A stretch of 64,000 nucleotides of DNA from Barnesiella intestinihominis YIT 11860 (GCF_000296465.1 NZ_JH815203.1:620001-684000); one strand, 5' to 3'; positions 46,327 through 55,604 are shown, counted from the first letter of the stretch. The notes: generated by a model not told the origin, from the letters alone. Numbers and translations are program-made.

Positions 46327-48152
46327 AAACCGTACGTCGCATAGAACTATTAGCCCCGGCGAAAAACATCGAAATCGGGCAGCAAGCGATTCTCCACGGC
46401 GCCGATGCCGTGTATATCGGCGCGCCTCGCTTCGGGGCACGCTCCACCGCAGGTAACAGCATCGCCGATTTAACCCGACTCATCGACTTCGCCCATCGAT
46501 TCGATGCCCGGGTGTACATCACATTGAATACCATTTTACGGGACGACGAACTGCGCGACGCCGAACGACTCATTCACGAATTATACAAAATAGAGTCCGA
46601 TGCACTCATTGTCCAAGACATGGGTATCACCCGGCTCGACATTCCCCCCATAGCTCTGCATGCCAGCACACAAGCCGACAATCGCACACCCGAGAAAGTA
46701 AAATTCCTCGAACAATGCGGATTTTCACAAGTCGTACTGGCCCGCGAACTTTCGCTGGGGCAAATCAACGAGATAGCCCGATCGGTACAAGTCCCGCTCG
46801 AAGTTTTCGTGCATGGAGCCCTGTGCGTCAGTTACAGCGGACAATGCTATCTTAGCGAAGCGATGTGCGGACGCAGTGCCAACCGGGGCGAATGCGCCCA
46901 ATACTGCCGGCTTCCCTATACCCTCATAGATGGGAAAGGCAATGTCATCGCCAAAGACAAGCATCTGCTCTCGCTTCGGGACCTCAATCAAAGCGACAGA
47001 TTGGAGGAGCTTCTCGATGCAGGCGTATCGTCTTTCAAGATAGAGGGACGACTCAAAGACATGGCCTACGTAAAAAACTGTACGGCCTATTACAGGCAGG
47101 AACTCGACAAGATTTTCAAACGCCGTCCCGAATACCGTACAGCCTCGACCGGACACTCTTCGATAGAATTTACACCCCGGCTCGAAAAAAGTTTCAACCG
47201 AGGATTCACCCACTATTTTTTGGACGGAAGAACGCCCGAACCTATCGCCTCGCCCGACACCCCGAAATCTTTGGGTGAATACGTAGGAAAAGTCAAACAA
47301 TCCGATAAAAACACATTTACGATCGCCGGACTCACTTCCATACACAACGGAGACGGACTATGCTTCGCCAATAACAAAGGGGAATTCGAGGGTGTACGGG
47401 TAAATCGGGCGGAAGGGAACCGAATCTTCCCGGCCTCCCGAATCGAGATAACCCCTCACACGGTTCTGTATCGGAACTTCGACTTCGAGTTTGACAAACG
47501 ACTCTCCCGCCCTTCCGCCGACAGAAGAATCGATGTAGAGATAACCCTCTATGCCGTTCCCGGAGGATATGCCCTTTACATGAAAGACGAATGCGGCAAT
47601 CACACGACCATACGGGAAGACGCACCCCACGAAACCGCCCGAACCCCTCAGCAAGAAACTCAAAAGAAACAGCTCGGCAAATTGGGAACGACCGCCTACT
47701 CGGCCCTGAAAATAGACATCGACCTGCCCGACAATTTCTTCATACCGGCCTCCGTACTTTCAAAACTCAGGCAAAAAGCGGTCGAATCTCTCGACCGTGT
47801 TAGACGCATTGCCTACCGAACCGAGAAACGACAAGAGGAAGACAAAACCGTATGTTATCCCCAGACAGAGCTATCTTACCTCGGCAACGTATCTAACCGA
47901 CTTGCCGAACAATTCTATCGCGAACACGGGGTTACCCGTATAGACCCGGCCTTCGAAATAAAACCTTCGAGGGGAGTTCCCCTCATGTTCACCCGTCACT
48001 GTATTCGTTATATGCTGGGAATATGCAAAAAGACACCCGCCGGCAACAAATTTCCCGACCCCCTCACCCTATTGTATAAAGGACAAAAGCTTCAACTGCA
48101 TTTCGACTGTACGGCATGTGAAATGACCTTGTACAAAAAAGACATTTTATAG
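46323..48152 (+). CDS. U32-family protein (RlhA/TrhP-like RNA hydroxylase)
   Basis: 609 aa. The U32 core is clear: 'IELLAPAKNIEIGQQAILHGADAVYIGAPRFGAR', 'ALHASTQADNRTPEKVKFLEQCGFSQVVLARELSL', 'VFVHGALCVSYSGQCYLSEAMCGRSANRGECAQYCRLPY', with cysteines suited to an iron-sulfur site. 'DAGVSSFKIEGRLKDMAYV' follows. The extra C-terminal 300 residues match the long U32 type, whose E. coli member RlhA hydroxylates 23S rRNA, while the shorter TrhP acts on tRNA. It was formerly annotated as collagenase. The start overlaps the metA stop. Confidence 0.88.
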   Translation: MKTVRRIELLAPAKNIEIGQQAILHGADAVYIGAPRFGARSTAGNSIADLTRLIDFAHRFDARVYITLNTILRDDELRDAERLIHELYKIESDALIVQDMGITRLDIPPIALHASTQADNRTPEKVKFLEQCGFSQVVLARELSLGQINEIARSVQVPLEVFVHGALCVSYSGQCYLSEAMCGRSANRGECAQYCRLPYTLIDGKGNVIAKDKHLLSLRDLNQSDRLEELLDAGVSSFKIEGRLKDMAYVKNCTAYYRQELDKIFKRRPEYRTASTGHSSIEFTPRLEKSFNRGFTHYFLDGRTPEPIASPDTPKSLGEYVGKVKQSDKNTFTIAGLTSIHNGDGLCFANNKGEFEGVRVNRAEGNRIFPASRIEITPHTVLYRNFDFEFDKRLSRPSADRRIDVEITLYAVPGGYALYMKDECGNHTTIREDAPHETARTPQQETQKKQLGKLGTTAYSALKIDIDLPDNFFIPASVLSKLRQKAVESLDRVRRIAYRTEKRQEEDKTVCYPQTELSYLGNVSNRLAEQFYREHGVTRIDPAFEIKPSRGVPLMFTRHCIRYMLGICKKTPAGNKFPDPLTLLYKGQKLQLHFDCTACEMTLYKKDIL

Positions 48153-48183
48153 CTCAGTCCTATACATCGTTCAAAAAAGTGGC

Positions 48184-48191
48184 TATATTTG
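48184..48191 (+). promoter_or_regulatory. -7 element for the Crp/Fnr gene
   Basis: TATATTTG, exact TAnnTTTG, 22 bp before the ATG at 48214. No -33 match. Confidence 0.5.
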
Positions 48192-48213
48192 CAAAACCTT
48201 ATCATTTCGATAC

Positions 48214-48786
48214 ATGACAAAATTCAACACCTATCTCGAAAGTAATGATTTCGACCGATTAAAGCGATTCTTCGAAGAACACGGGGAGCTACAACATTAT
48301 CGAAAAGGTAATTTTTTTGCAAGACAAGGAGAGTATTCGTCCCAAGCCGCTCTAATCAAAGATGGCACATTCGCCTATACTCACATCGACAATGAAGGAA
48401 AGGAACATTACGTGGGGTTTGTCTTCCCCGACGAATTCGTGGCCGATTATACCTCTTTCATGCGACACTCGGCTTCACAGGTGAACATCGTCGCATTGAA
48501 ACCCTCCACGATATTTTCTGTAAACCGACAAGCATTGCACGATTTCTACAACACCGATATGGAAACCCTACGCTATAACTGCCTCATGGCTGAAAACCTT
48601 TACGAAATGGTTTATTCCCGCCTATTGGAAAGTTACTGCAAAACTCCCGAAGAGCGATATCGGAGACTGACAACCCGTTATCCCAAAATAGAACAAGAAA
48701 TACCGCTGTGTAAAATAGCCTCTTTCTTAAACGTCACCCCCGAAACCATCAGCCATATCCGAAAGAAAATAGTTAAAAATAGTTAA
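48214..48786 (+). CDS. Crp/Fnr-family transcriptional regulator
   Basis: 190 aa. Residues 1-125 form a cyclic-nucleotide-binding-like barrel ('LQHYRKGNFFARQGEYSSQAALIKDGTFAY', 'VGFVFPDEFVADY'). The C-terminal helix-turn-helix is 'PLCKIASFLNVTPETISHIRKKI' (about 164-186). The residues for cAMP binding are not obvious and there is no Fnr-type cysteine cluster, so the ligand is unknown. It is monocistronic, with its own -7 box and a downstream hairpin. Confidence 0.9.
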   Translation: MTKFNTYLESNDFDRLKRFFEEHGELQHYRKGNFFARQGEYSSQAALIKDGTFAYTHIDNEGKEHYVGFVFPDEFVADYTSFMRHSASQVNIVALKPSTIFSVNRQALHDFYNTDMETLRYNCLMAENLYEMVYSRLLESYCKTPEERYRRLTTRYPKIEQEIPLCKIASFLNVTPETISHIRKKIVKNS

Positions 48787-48802
48787 TTAAAAAAGGGGGG
48801 GT

Positions 48803-48830
48803 AATTCTTGAATTCATTCAAGAATTTTCT
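48803..48830 (+). terminator. Terminator of the Crp/Fnr gene
   Basis: Stem ATTCTTGA/TCAAGAAT with a 6-nt loop, followed by TTTCTTCT, 17 bp after the stop codon. Confidence 0.65.
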
Positions 48831-48874
48831 TCTAAATACGTTCTTTTTTTGCAGAATATTTAATACTGCAAAAC

Positions 48875-50578
48875 ATGAAAAAGAGAACTTTGCTATTCCT
48901 ATCGATTCTTGCGACAATCTCCTTTACTTCGACAGCAGAGAACCTACGCGAATCCATAGCGATCGTTCGACCCAATTTCAGTGAAAGTACCCAAACATTC
49001 CTTACCGATTTCAGCAAATCGTTACGTAAAGACGGATTCTATGCGGCAGCCGACATTTTGCAAAATTACGGGAAAGGGTCGTTCGGGACCGGATTTGCCT
49101 ACCGGGATAAACGAGACGGTCGGTTATACATCATCACCAACCGTCATGTGGTAGAACAAGCCGAAACCGTCGATGTCGAATTTTCTTTACCGGACAACAG
49201 TTCCAAAACATTCGCGACATGCCCCGTAGTGGGTGTGCACGATGACTTCGATGTCGCTTTCATCGCTCTGCCGGAAGAGGTCAATATTCCCACGCTCGAT
49301 ATAACAGACAAGAGCATAACCGACGGCACACCCGTATTCAGCGCCGGATTCCCCGCATTGGGAGACAAACCCTCTTGGCAGCTGGGGCAAGGAATCGTAT
49401 CGAATGCCAGTGCCCAAATCAAATCTCTGACCAACGGAAAAGAACTGCCTTTGGTGCAACACACGGCACAAGTCGATGCCGGCAGTTCCGGCGGGCCCTT
49501 ACTTATAAGAGATGAAAATGCAGCCGCAGGATTTGCCGTGGTAGGAATCAATACGTGGAAAGCATCCGACCGGGAAAATACCAATTTTGCTATTCCGGTA
49601 CACGCCATCGACGATTTCCTGAAAAATTATTCCACCGATCCGCAATCCCTGCTTACCCGAACAGAAGTCACGAATAGAGCATCGGCCATGCTCAAAGCAG
49701 CCCAATCGTCCTATCAGGCAGTCATGCCATTCGTTTCATATCGGTATGTATCGAACATCTCGGCCAACACGTTTTATGATTTGGTCAATGCAGCCTCCGA
49801 TGCTGCCACAGATGCCATGAAATCGTGCTTCGAGCAAGGGCAACCGTTGGAGGGTATCCGTATAGGATTGTCCGATATTATCTGTCGCCAGTTCTCCGGG
49901 AGAAACTATACTTTTTCGACCGTGGCCGCTCTCGATTCCATCGGCAGGACCGCCGAGGCTATATATACCACAGGCAACAAAAACATCTCCACCCGATGGA
50001 TCATGGAGCAAGGACGCTGGCGGTTGAGCGCTGCGGAAAATATCAAAGCCAGTCGAATCGAGCCTAACGGTATCTCAAAAAGTTACGGATTCGGCACATC
50101 GATCTATATAGGGCTCGTTTATCCTTTCAATAATGATGCGTTCGACATGTCGTACAACATAGCGTTCAAACGCACCATACTCACATTCATGACCTACGAA
50201 GTCACCGCCTCTCTTCTAAAAGTCAAAACCGAAAAGACAGAATGGGAAGGAGCTAATGAAATCGTAAAGCCCCATTCGCACAATGTCTTCGACCTCGACC
50301 TTAATATCGGCGGACAATTACCCGTCAAATGCGGCCCTATCTATCTCGTCCCGTATGCCAAAATTTTGGGCGGGCTTTACTTCGGATCCGATTTAACCGG
50401 TATCGATTACGGATTCGGAACCGGTGTGGAAATAGCCTACAAGTTCGGTTATCAAAATTATGTATTCGCCAACATAGGTTATATAGGCAAACGCATGAAG
50501 CCCTTCGACGACGAGGAATTTCGCCTCAAATCGAAAACTCTTTCAGGATTGGCGTTCTCGATAGGAATAAGTTTTTAA
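48875..50578 (+). CDS. Trypsin-like serine protease fused to a C-terminal beta-barrel-like domain
   Basis: 567 aa with a signal peptide (cleavage near 'TSTAEN'). The protease domain (about 60-250) has a full catalytic triad: His91 in 'IITNRHVVE', Asp126 in 'DDFDVAFIAL', and Ser205 in 'DAGSSGGPLL'. There is no PDZ domain, unlike DegP. After a linker (about 260-400), residues 405-567 show alternating glycine/aromatic strands ('YGFGTSIYIGLVYPF', 'IGYIGKRM') and end in 'GLAFSIGISF', like an outer-membrane barrel. It may be an outer-membrane-anchored protease. Confidence 0.82.
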   Translation: MKKRTLLFLSILATISFTSTAENLRESIAIVRPNFSESTQTFLTDFSKSLRKDGFYAAADILQNYGKGSFGTGFAYRDKRDGRLYIITNRHVVEQAETVDVEFSLPDNSSKTFATCPVVGVHDDFDVAFIALPEEVNIPTLDITDKSITDGTPVFSAGFPALGDKPSWQLGQGIVSNASAQIKSLTNGKELPLVQHTAQVDAGSSGGPLLIRDENAAAGFAVVGINTWKASDRENTNFAIPVHAIDDFLKNYSTDPQSLLTRTEVTNRASAMLKAAQSSYQAVMPFVSYRYVSNISANTFYDLVNAASDAATDAMKSCFEQGQPLEGIRIGLSDIICRQFSGRNYTFSTVAALDSIGRTAEAIYTTGNKNISTRWIMEQGRWRLSAAENIKASRIEPNGISKSYGFGTSIYIGLVYPFNNDAFDMSYNIAFKRTILTFMTYEVTASLLKVKTEKTEWEGANEIVKPHSHNVFDLDLNIGGQLPVKCGPIYLVPYAKILGGLYFGSDLTGIDYGFGTGVEIAYKFGYQNYVFANIGYIGKRMKPFDDEEFRLKSKTLSGLAFSIGISF

Positions 50579-50607
50579 CGAATCACTTTATCCAAAACAC
50601 ATACAAT

Positions 50608-51021
50608 ATGAAAAAGATTTTATGGCTATGTCCGCTAATGTTGCTGATGATGGCATTCATCGGCTGCGACGACAAAGAAAAAGACGATGACGAAAGTCTG
50701 GGTGGTCAATTATCAGAAACCACATGGGCAGCAGAAGTAAAAAAGTATCCGTTCCTCACCAATTTCCCGGAGTACGACGGTGAATTGGAAAACCACCGCT
50801 ACGACGATACCTATGGAATATTACAATATATCATAATGGATTACAAATGTGAAGAATCGCTTAAAACCAAATATTGCGCCAAACTGACAGCTGCCGGATT
50901 CGTAGACGAAGACGGTTATGGAATTTATAAAAAGACAACCACAGAATACAAATTGGCAGTCAGTATCTCGTACGGAGGAGGCACGTTGGCTCTTAGTTTA
51001 AGTGCAGAACCTATCCAATAG
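50608..51021 (+). CDS. Small lipoprotein of unknown function
   Basis: 137 aa from the ATG at 50608, which starts a lipoprotein signal; the lipobox-like 'AFIGC' puts the acceptor Cys at about residue 19. An acidic linker 'DDKEKDDDESLGG' follows, then a compact domain with 'KYPFLTNFPEYDGEL', 'KLTAAGFVDEDGYGIYKKTTTEYKLAVSISYGGGTLALSLS', a beta-hairpin-rich pattern I cannot assign. It lies 29 bp after the protease gene and probably shares its transcript. Confidence 0.82.
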   Translation: MKKILWLCPLMLLMMAFIGCDDKEKDDDESLGGQLSETTWAAEVKKYPFLTNFPEYDGELENHRYDDTYGILQYIIMDYKCEESLKTKYCAKLTAAGFVDEDGYGIYKKTTTEYKLAVSISYGGGTLALSLSAEPIQ

Positions 51022-51062
51022 AGAAAGAGAAACGCTCTCGATCGCTCTCGAAGCATGCGATA

Positions 51063-51098
51063 AAAAGTCCGATTGAAAATACCTCAATCGGACTTTTG
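51063..51098. terminator. Bidirectional terminator
   Basis: AAAAGTCCGATTGA pairs with TCAATCGGACTTTT around an 8-nt loop; A- and T-runs on both sides let it work for the lipoprotein gene and the convergent methyltransferase gene. Confidence 0.85.
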
Positions 51099-51137
51099 CT
51101 ATTTCTATTCCATGAACGAACGACCATCACGAAAAGG

Positions 51138-52085
51138 TCACCCCATCGCCCCGCTATTTCTCTCCCAAAACACACCGTCCCGGTAGCCCTGAATCGTCTT
51201 GTTCCCATCGGCAAGAAGCAGACGCTTCGCCGCCCATAGGCAATACTCTTCGTTAAGCTCTATGCCGCAAAAGTTCCGGTTCAACTTTTTCGCTACGACG
51301 GCTGCCGTCCCGCTCCCCATAAAAGGGTCGAAAACAACATCGCCCACCTCCGACGAAGCCAAAATTAATTTGGCATACAACTTCTCCGGCTTTTGTGTAG
51401 GATGGTCGGTATTCTCGGGCATAGACCAAAAAGGTATGCTTATATCGTCCCAAAAGTTCGAAGGATAAGTAGAACGAAAATTCCCCTGTTCCGTACACTC
51501 CCAGTCTTTCGGTTGTCCGTTCTCCCGATAAGGAGCGATTACCCGGCGTCTCATTTTCACAGCCTCGACATCGAAATAATAATTCTTACGATCCTTCACG
51601 GCAAACCAAATATCCTCCATTCCGTTCTTCCAATTATTCCTTGCTCCCCGACCTTTCTCTCTTTGCCAAGTTATTCGGTTAAGGATAGAGAGACCGGCTC
51701 TTTCAAGCACAGTTTGCAAAGCCGATGTGGATTTCCAATCGCCACAAAGATAGAGAGAACCGTCCGGCTTCAACTTTTCGCAAACTTTATAAAACCAAGT
51801 TTCGAGATAACCGATATAAGCCCCGTTATCCATAGCCTCGAACTTCATGCCATGAAAATCTTTCGTCAGATTATACGGTGGATCGATAATCGCCAAGTCG
51901 GCGAAACCGTTCGGGATTCGATCGATAATCGCCAACAAATCGGCATGTATTATTTTATTGAGTACATTTTCTCCCCGCTCGATATCCGATAAAGTCGAGA
52001 CCAGATCCCTCAACTGTTCCACCTCCTCGCCCGTAACAGACAATGTTCTGTTTCTACCGGCACGTTTCCGTTCTTCCCCTCTCAT
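51138..52085 (-). CDS. Beta-class site-specific DNA methyltransferase
   Basis: 315 aa from the ATG at 52085 (a GTG at 52094 would add three residues). The order of motifs, catalytic 'LAIIDPPYNLTKDF' first (DPPYNL at 68-73), 'HPTQKPEKLYAKLI' (228-241), then SAM motif 'VFDPFMGSGTAAVVAKKL' (251-268), is the beta arrangement found in HinfI/RsrI-type N6-adenine enzymes. The first 35 residues are basic and charged. The ATG follows the stop of the Dna2-like gene by one base, so translation is coupled. No sequence-specific endonuclease gene is adjacent. Confidence 0.9.
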   Translation of the reverse strand: MRGEERKRAGRNRTLSVTGEEVEQLRDLVSTLSDIERGENVLNKIIHADLLAIIDRIPNGFADLAIIDPPYNLTKDFHGMKFEAMDNGAYIGYLETWFYKVCEKLKPDGSLYLCGDWKSTSALQTVLERAGLSILNRITWQREKGRGARNNWKNGMEDIWFAVKDRKNYYFDVEAVKMRRRVIAPYRENGQPKDWECTEQGNFRSTYPSNFWDDISIPFWSMPENTDHPTQKPEKLYAKLILASSEVGDVVFDPFMGSGTAAVVAKKLNRNFCGIELNEEYCLWAAKRLLLADGNKTIQGYRDGVFWERNSGAMG

Positions 52086-52086
52086 A

Positions 52087-55077
52087 CTATTCACTCGATA
52101 TATTTTCCAAATGCGTTATCAAAATCCGGTAAATCGGATTCCGAGACAACAGTCGCGAATTTCCCAAAACGAAAAGCTGACGCCGAGCACGAGTCAACGC
52201 AACGTTTAATTTCCGGTCTATCAGTTGTCCCGACTCTTCCGTATAACTCGGCAACCACTCCAATTGCGACTCGTCGTTCACACAGAACGAGTAGATGATG
52301 CAATCGTTTTGAGAACCTTGAAACCGCTCCACCGTATCGACACGAATAGCATCGAATGCAGAAATACCGAATTTATCGAGTTCCTGACGGATTCGAGCTA
52401 TTTGATGCCTGTATGGAGTAATGATTCCCACCGACCGTTCGTCGAACTCCAACCCGTTACGTTCGTACAATCTATACAAAGCATTTACAATGGCTGCGGT
52501 TTTGCAAGCCTCCTCATTATTATATTTTTTCCCGGCACAAAGAGTCTTCGTCGGGAAAAAAGCCGTCCTCTTCGTCGCGATTACTCTTTCCCACTTATCA
52601 TCGCCCATATTCGTAAAAGGCAGTAAAGATATTTGATGGGGGGCATTTCCATCGCGCAACGCCCCTTTATAAAAATAAGTATTGGCAAACGATGCAATAT
52701 CGGGATGCATTCGCCATTGGCAATCGAGCATATCGGCAAAAGGAGAACCTTCGGGCAATCGCCGGTACAGCCGCTCGAATAACGAAATACGACAATCGAC
52801 AAACCCGGCCGAACGCAACCGTTCATCGGTGATAACAGACTCTTCCGCAGACTGCACGACAACGGCGGGCAACTGTTTATGGTCTCCTATCAAAATAAAT
52901 TTACCTATGGCATCCCGTCCCGTAGGTGTCTTGGCAGATAACAGCCCTACGAGTTGAGGTTCCAATATCTGTGAAGCCTCATCGACAATAGCCACATCGA
53001 ATCGTTTCAGATTAAAAAGCTCCATCTTCCCCGACAAAGAAGACAAGGTAGCCACAAACACGCGGCAAGAGTGTATCGAACGGTTCGCCTCCTCCCTATT
53101 CCGACATTGCTTCATGCGCTCGGACAGCAAGTGAGAACGGTATGCGACATCACATGAAAGAGTCTGTCCTACCCGAATATAATCATCGACCTCACCTATC
53201 GTTTCCAACTTATCGCAGATTTCATCTACCGCACGGTTGGTAAAAGCCACCAATAAAATCTGGTAATCCGGAATAGCCAAAAACTCCCTCACCATATTCC
53301 GCAACGCCACCGAAGTTTTTCCTGTTCCCGGAGGCCCGACCAACAGAAAATAATCCTCGGCTTGCAGAGCTTTTAATAAAATACGGGACAAATCGGGACT
53401 GTCATATTCATAGGACAATCGACGAGACATATTTCGGACTGGCGACTCTCCCGCCTCACCAACCAACAAACCTCTGCGATGCGGAGAGGCATCCAACATC
53501 GTATATAAACCTTTGTACTGTAACAAAAACGAAGAATCTACATAATCGTGTTCTACCGCATAGCAAGAAGCTATCGGCAATGCCTCGGCATACGATTGGT
53601 TATCCCGTAATCTCAACACGACACGGTCGGCTGTCATAGAGGCGATCGTCGCCTTGAAAACTTGTCGGGTAGATACTCTATCGGCATCGGTATCGCACAC
53701 ATAGAACAAAACAATATCACCCAGTCTGAAATCGGGAGACGGCGTATTTCCCGGCAAAATAAATTCGACTTCGGGAATATCTTCCGCCGCACGGTTTCGA
53801 ACCAACCGTAGTCCTGAGAACATATAGCCTTCCCTCTCTTTTTCGTCCCGAGTCATTCGCCACAAAGAAGCAACGCCGGATATTCCGCTACCCGAAGGAT
53901 AGCCGATTTTCGACAAATAATGTTCTCGCGAAACAAACGCATAAAACCGATAGAAATATCGCAGAGCCAAATCGTTATCGTCTCGTCGCTCCAATCTCCT
54001 GCGGCCGCAGTCTATCTCAGGACGAATATACCGCTCGGTAAACAGACTGGGTCGGGGAATGAGGTTATCGGCGGTCAGCCGACTTACCAACCATTCAGCC
54101 TGGACATATCCATATCGAGATATATCCCGTTCGACAGACACAATTTTATTCCTCAAATTCAAAAGTTTCTGCAATTCCCTCGTCGATGTTTTCACCGGAC
54201 GCAAGCAACCTTCCGGGTTCAAATTTCGAGAATATAACAAATAGAAATGCTGGTTTTCCAATTTTATACCAAGTACACCTTGTATCATCGACTGATACAA
54301 AGCACACTGAGCCCGATGTGGAAACGACACTTTCGACAAATCGTTTTCGGGATAAGGTGGGCGGCCGGCTTTCAACTCAATACCACAGAGGCCGTTTTCC
54401 ACTTGTAAAAAATCGAGACGGCCCTGCAATCCCAAAGCCTCACAGATAAAAGAAGGTTCGACCATCGCTTTTCGGCGGTCTATTCCCAAAGCAGAAAAAT
54501 CCGTACTCAGAATACGTTTCAATGTCTCGAATTGACTGTGGAGATTCTGAAAAAATCTTCTATCTACCGACTTTGCCGAGACAAATTCTATCGGGTAACG
54601 AGCAAAAATTTTCGGCATTAAGGAATCGAAAGTTACACTCCGAAAATCTTTCGACGTTATCAGTTCATCAAAAATCAAATTAACGGCATTACCCAACAAA
54701 ATAGAATCCGTTATCGTCTTGGGACGTATACGATTCCAAAAATAACGTTGCCAACACGATCCATATTCCTGCACACACTCGGCTAACGCACTGGCATCGA
54801 CCAAATAATCGGGTTCCAATATAAGAAAACGAGGGAGCAATCCGCCATCGACTATAATAACGTCTACCAAATTCAATTTAGAACCGGGTTCCAACAAGCA
54901 CAAGGTTTCGTCGAATTCACTATTCACCCTGTCCCGATGAATCCACACCGGCATTTCCCCGAGTAAAGAGGGAGCCGCAACACGAACCCGCAATTCATTT
55001 TCTCCCGCACAGATTACCTCTGCGGTAATACGACGAAACGAATCGTGTGTATCCTCCTTTACTTCCGAGCTGTGCAT
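52087..55077 (-). CDS. Dna2-like nuclease-helicase (RecB/Cas4-type nuclease plus superfamily 1 helicase)
   Basis: 996 aa. An N-terminal beta-rich region leads into 'LEPDYLVDASALAEC' (88-101), which resembles the start of the Dna2 nuclease domain. Nuclease motifs are 'GRLDFL' (Asp222), 'GIELKAGRP' (Glu234, Lys236) and 'QCALY' (Gln257, Tyr261). The motif-I histidine appears as Asn133. The helicase has Walker A GPPGTGKT (581-588), DEAS (699-702), 'GDHKQLP' (731-737), 'CQWRMHP' (786-792), 'VERFQGSQ' (916-923) and 'LNVALTRAR' (957-965). No CxxC-type iron-sulfur cysteine cluster is visible. It is coupled to the downstream DNA methyltransferase and has a consensus promoter. Confidence 0.87.
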   Translation of the reverse strand: MHSSEVKEDTHDSFRRITAEVICAGENELRVRVAAPSLLGEMPVWIHRDRVNSEFDETLCLLEPGSKLNLVDVIIVDGGLLPRFLILEPDYLVDASALAECVQEYGSCWQRYFWNRIRPKTITDSILLGNAVNLIFDELITSKDFRSVTFDSLMPKIFARYPIEFVSAKSVDRRFFQNLHSQFETLKRILSTDFSALGIDRRKAMVEPSFICEALGLQGRLDFLQVENGLCGIELKAGRPPYPENDLSKVSFPHRAQCALYQSMIQGVLGIKLENQHFYLLYSRNLNPEGCLRPVKTSTRELQKLLNLRNKIVSVERDISRYGYVQAEWLVSRLTADNLIPRPSLFTERYIRPEIDCGRRRLERRDDNDLALRYFYRFYAFVSREHYLSKIGYPSGSGISGVASLWRMTRDEKEREGYMFSGLRLVRNRAAEDIPEVEFILPGNTPSPDFRLGDIVLFYVCDTDADRVSTRQVFKATIASMTADRVVLRLRDNQSYAEALPIASCYAVEHDYVDSSFLLQYKGLYTMLDASPHRRGLLVGEAGESPVRNMSRRLSYEYDSPDLSRILLKALQAEDYFLLVGPPGTGKTSVALRNMVREFLAIPDYQILLVAFTNRAVDEICDKLETIGEVDDYIRVGQTLSCDVAYRSHLLSERMKQCRNREEANRSIHSCRVFVATLSSLSGKMELFNLKRFDVAIVDEASQILEPQLVGLLSAKTPTGRDAIGKFILIGDHKQLPAVVVQSAEESVITDERLRSAGFVDCRISLFERLYRRLPEGSPFADMLDCQWRMHPDIASFANTYFYKGALRDGNAPHQISLLPFTNMGDDKWERVIATKRTAFFPTKTLCAGKKYNNEEACKTAAIVNALYRLYERNGLEFDERSVGIITPYRHQIARIRQELDKFGISAFDAIRVDTVERFQGSQNDCIIYSFCVNDESQLEWLPSYTEESGQLIDRKLNVALTRARRQLFVLGNSRLLSRNPIYRILITHLENISSE

Positions 55078-55124
55078 CTCCTCCTTTATTCTTCTATATA
55101 ATATTACCGATTTTTATTTCAGTA

Positions 55125-55156
55125 CAAAAATACCCATTCGACCCCACCAGCCCAAA
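55125..55156 (-). promoter_or_regulatory. Promoter of the Dna2-like/methyltransferase operon
   Basis: On the minus strand TTTG (55153-55156), 20 bp, TATTTTTG (55125-55132): exact consensus in both boxes and spacing. Transcription would start near 55118, about 40 nt before the ATG. Confidence 0.75.
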
Positions 55157-55283
55157 TAAATACGATCTATTTTATCGTGAATTCTTTTGCGAAAAAATAG
55201 GCTTAGTCTATAATTAGCGGGGATTGTCTTTGTATATTCCATCGCTATGCGACACAGGGGGAAGGAATAAATTCTGATTTTAC

Positions 55284-55312
55284 AAAAAAAGCGCAATCTT
55301 TTCAGATTGCGC
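55284..55312 (-). terminator. Terminator of the RRM protein gene
   Basis: Minus strand GCGCAATCT-GAAA-AGATTGCGC followed by TTTTTTT: a textbook intrinsic terminator. Confidence 0.9.
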
Positions 55313-55358
55313 ACCAAAGAATCTATTGTAAATCTAAATACAAAGAGTCTTGTGAAAT

Positions 55359-55604
55359 TTAAACTCTCGGACGAGCTTCTTTAATGACCAATGCACGACC
55401 GGCAAATTCTTTACCAGACAATTCTTCGATCGCCCGTTTGGCAGCTTCGTCATCAGACATCTCGGCAAAGCCGAAACCTTTTGAGCGACCAGATTCACGA
55501 TCCACGATAATTTTTACCGAATCGATTGCACCAAAACCTTCCAATAAGGTTTGAAGGTCTTGTTCTTTAACCCCATAATTGAGGTTTCCAAGATAAATGT
55601 TCAT
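55359..55604 (-). CDS. RNA-binding protein with one RRM domain
   Basis: 81 aa from the ATG at 55604; the frame extends 36 codons upstream but that part is AT-rich leader. The whole protein is one RRM: RNP2 'NIYLGNLNYGV' and RNP1 'SKGFGFAEM' are present with the expected spacing, ending in 'ALVIKEARPRV'. Such small RRM proteins are abundant in Bacteroidota and bind single-stranded RNA. It stands alone with a strong terminator, and a nested hairpin lies 70-130 nt upstream of the start. Confidence 0.93.
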   Translation of the reverse strand: MNIYLGNLNYGVKEQDLQTLLEGFGAIDSVKIIVDRESGRSKGFGFAEMSDDEAAKRAIEELSGKEFAGRALVIKEARPRV

